Below the pieces are notes generated by a model. It was not told the origin of the DNA and searched no databases. It was given only the letters and a program-made list of their open reading frames with translations. From Ophioderma brevispina (Eukaryota; Echinodermata; Ophiuroidea; Amphilepidida; Ophiodermatidae), in assembly GCA_023653785.1 (NCBI GenBank), contig JAMKCH010022389.1, forward strand, positions 47,753 through 111,752: 64,000 nt of DNA, written 5' to 3'. Made by a program: the position numbers and the translations under genes. Shown in pieces: positions 63,919 through 64,000 of this stretch. How positions within the stretch are numbered: position 1 is the stretch's first letter; each line of letters starts with the position of its first letter.

Positions 63919-64000
63919 CGTGACGAAATTCAAACTATACGTTGCTTTCATTAACCCAATTGTAAACATGATTTTGACAAGATGTGGTCAAATGATCAAA

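Larger units (their letters stand above)
60291..64000. other. Upstream of the minus-strand exons, nothing firm
   Basis: Expected to hold earlier exons of the minus-strand gene if they are close. None with a one-base 3' split codon and a plausible frame was identified. Confidence 0.4.

Overview
The window is eukaryotic, AT-rich, gene-poor and repeat-dense. It has no operons, no ribosome binding sites and no long uninterrupted genes. Coding signal appears only as short exons of about 85-340 bp with GT/AG junctions. The mix of a sperm-flagellar SHIPPO/PG-rich-repeat gene, DIRS/Ngaro-type and LINE relics, tRNA-derived SINEs and many short foldback elements fits a marine invertebrate, probably a deuterostome such as an echinoderm or hemichordate. 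That assignment is inference; nothing in the window names the species.

Layout. (1) Positions 2053-49490, plus strand, hold the 3' part of one large gene. Eight clear exons, and perhaps a ninth microexon, encode a protein of serial P-G-P-x-x-Y (SHIPPO / sperm-tail PG-rich) repeats, ending in a stop at 49488-49490. Seven of the eight have symmetric phase-1 boundaries (the last has the stop at its 3' side), so they join in frame across introns of up to 31 kb. The 5' end lies upstream of the window or is not recognisable. (2) The 31-kb intron (7615-38770) contains a decayed DIRS/Ngaro-like retroelement (8.6-11.9 kb, minus), a foldback of repeated gcTCCagGAcc-type motifs (12.4-12.8 kb), an 800-bp polypyrimidine tract (18.8-19.6 kb), a nested 1-kb foldback built on a CAACGCGTTG core (21.0-22.1 kb), a 294-bp foldback (27.2-27.5 kb) and two decayed LINE pieces (33.3-35.7 kb). 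(3) The introns from 38.9 to 49.4 kb hold several short inverted-repeat elements, a minisatellite and three related 120-140 bp elements with TAA target duplications (the third of these family members is at 5.6 kb). (4) Positions 49.5-59.2 kb have no convincing gene: tandem repeats at 53.0-53.7 kb, a frame-broken coding-like stretch at 56.2-57.0 kb, and remnants of a repeat family seen about five times in the window. (5) Positions 59223-60024, minus strand, hold the last two exons of a second gene, encoding a basic, proline-rich tail that I cannot assign. Its upstream exons were not found in 60-64 kb.

Function. The flagellar-type gene is the only locus with a recognisable cellular role (axoneme / sperm-tail structure by family). 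Everything else is mobile or tandem DNA. I found no clustered multi-gene system, CRISPR array or defence-like cassette. The most unusual structures are the nested CAACGCGTTG foldback, the strictly phase-1 exon modularity of the SHIPPO gene, and the unassigned minus-strand gene.
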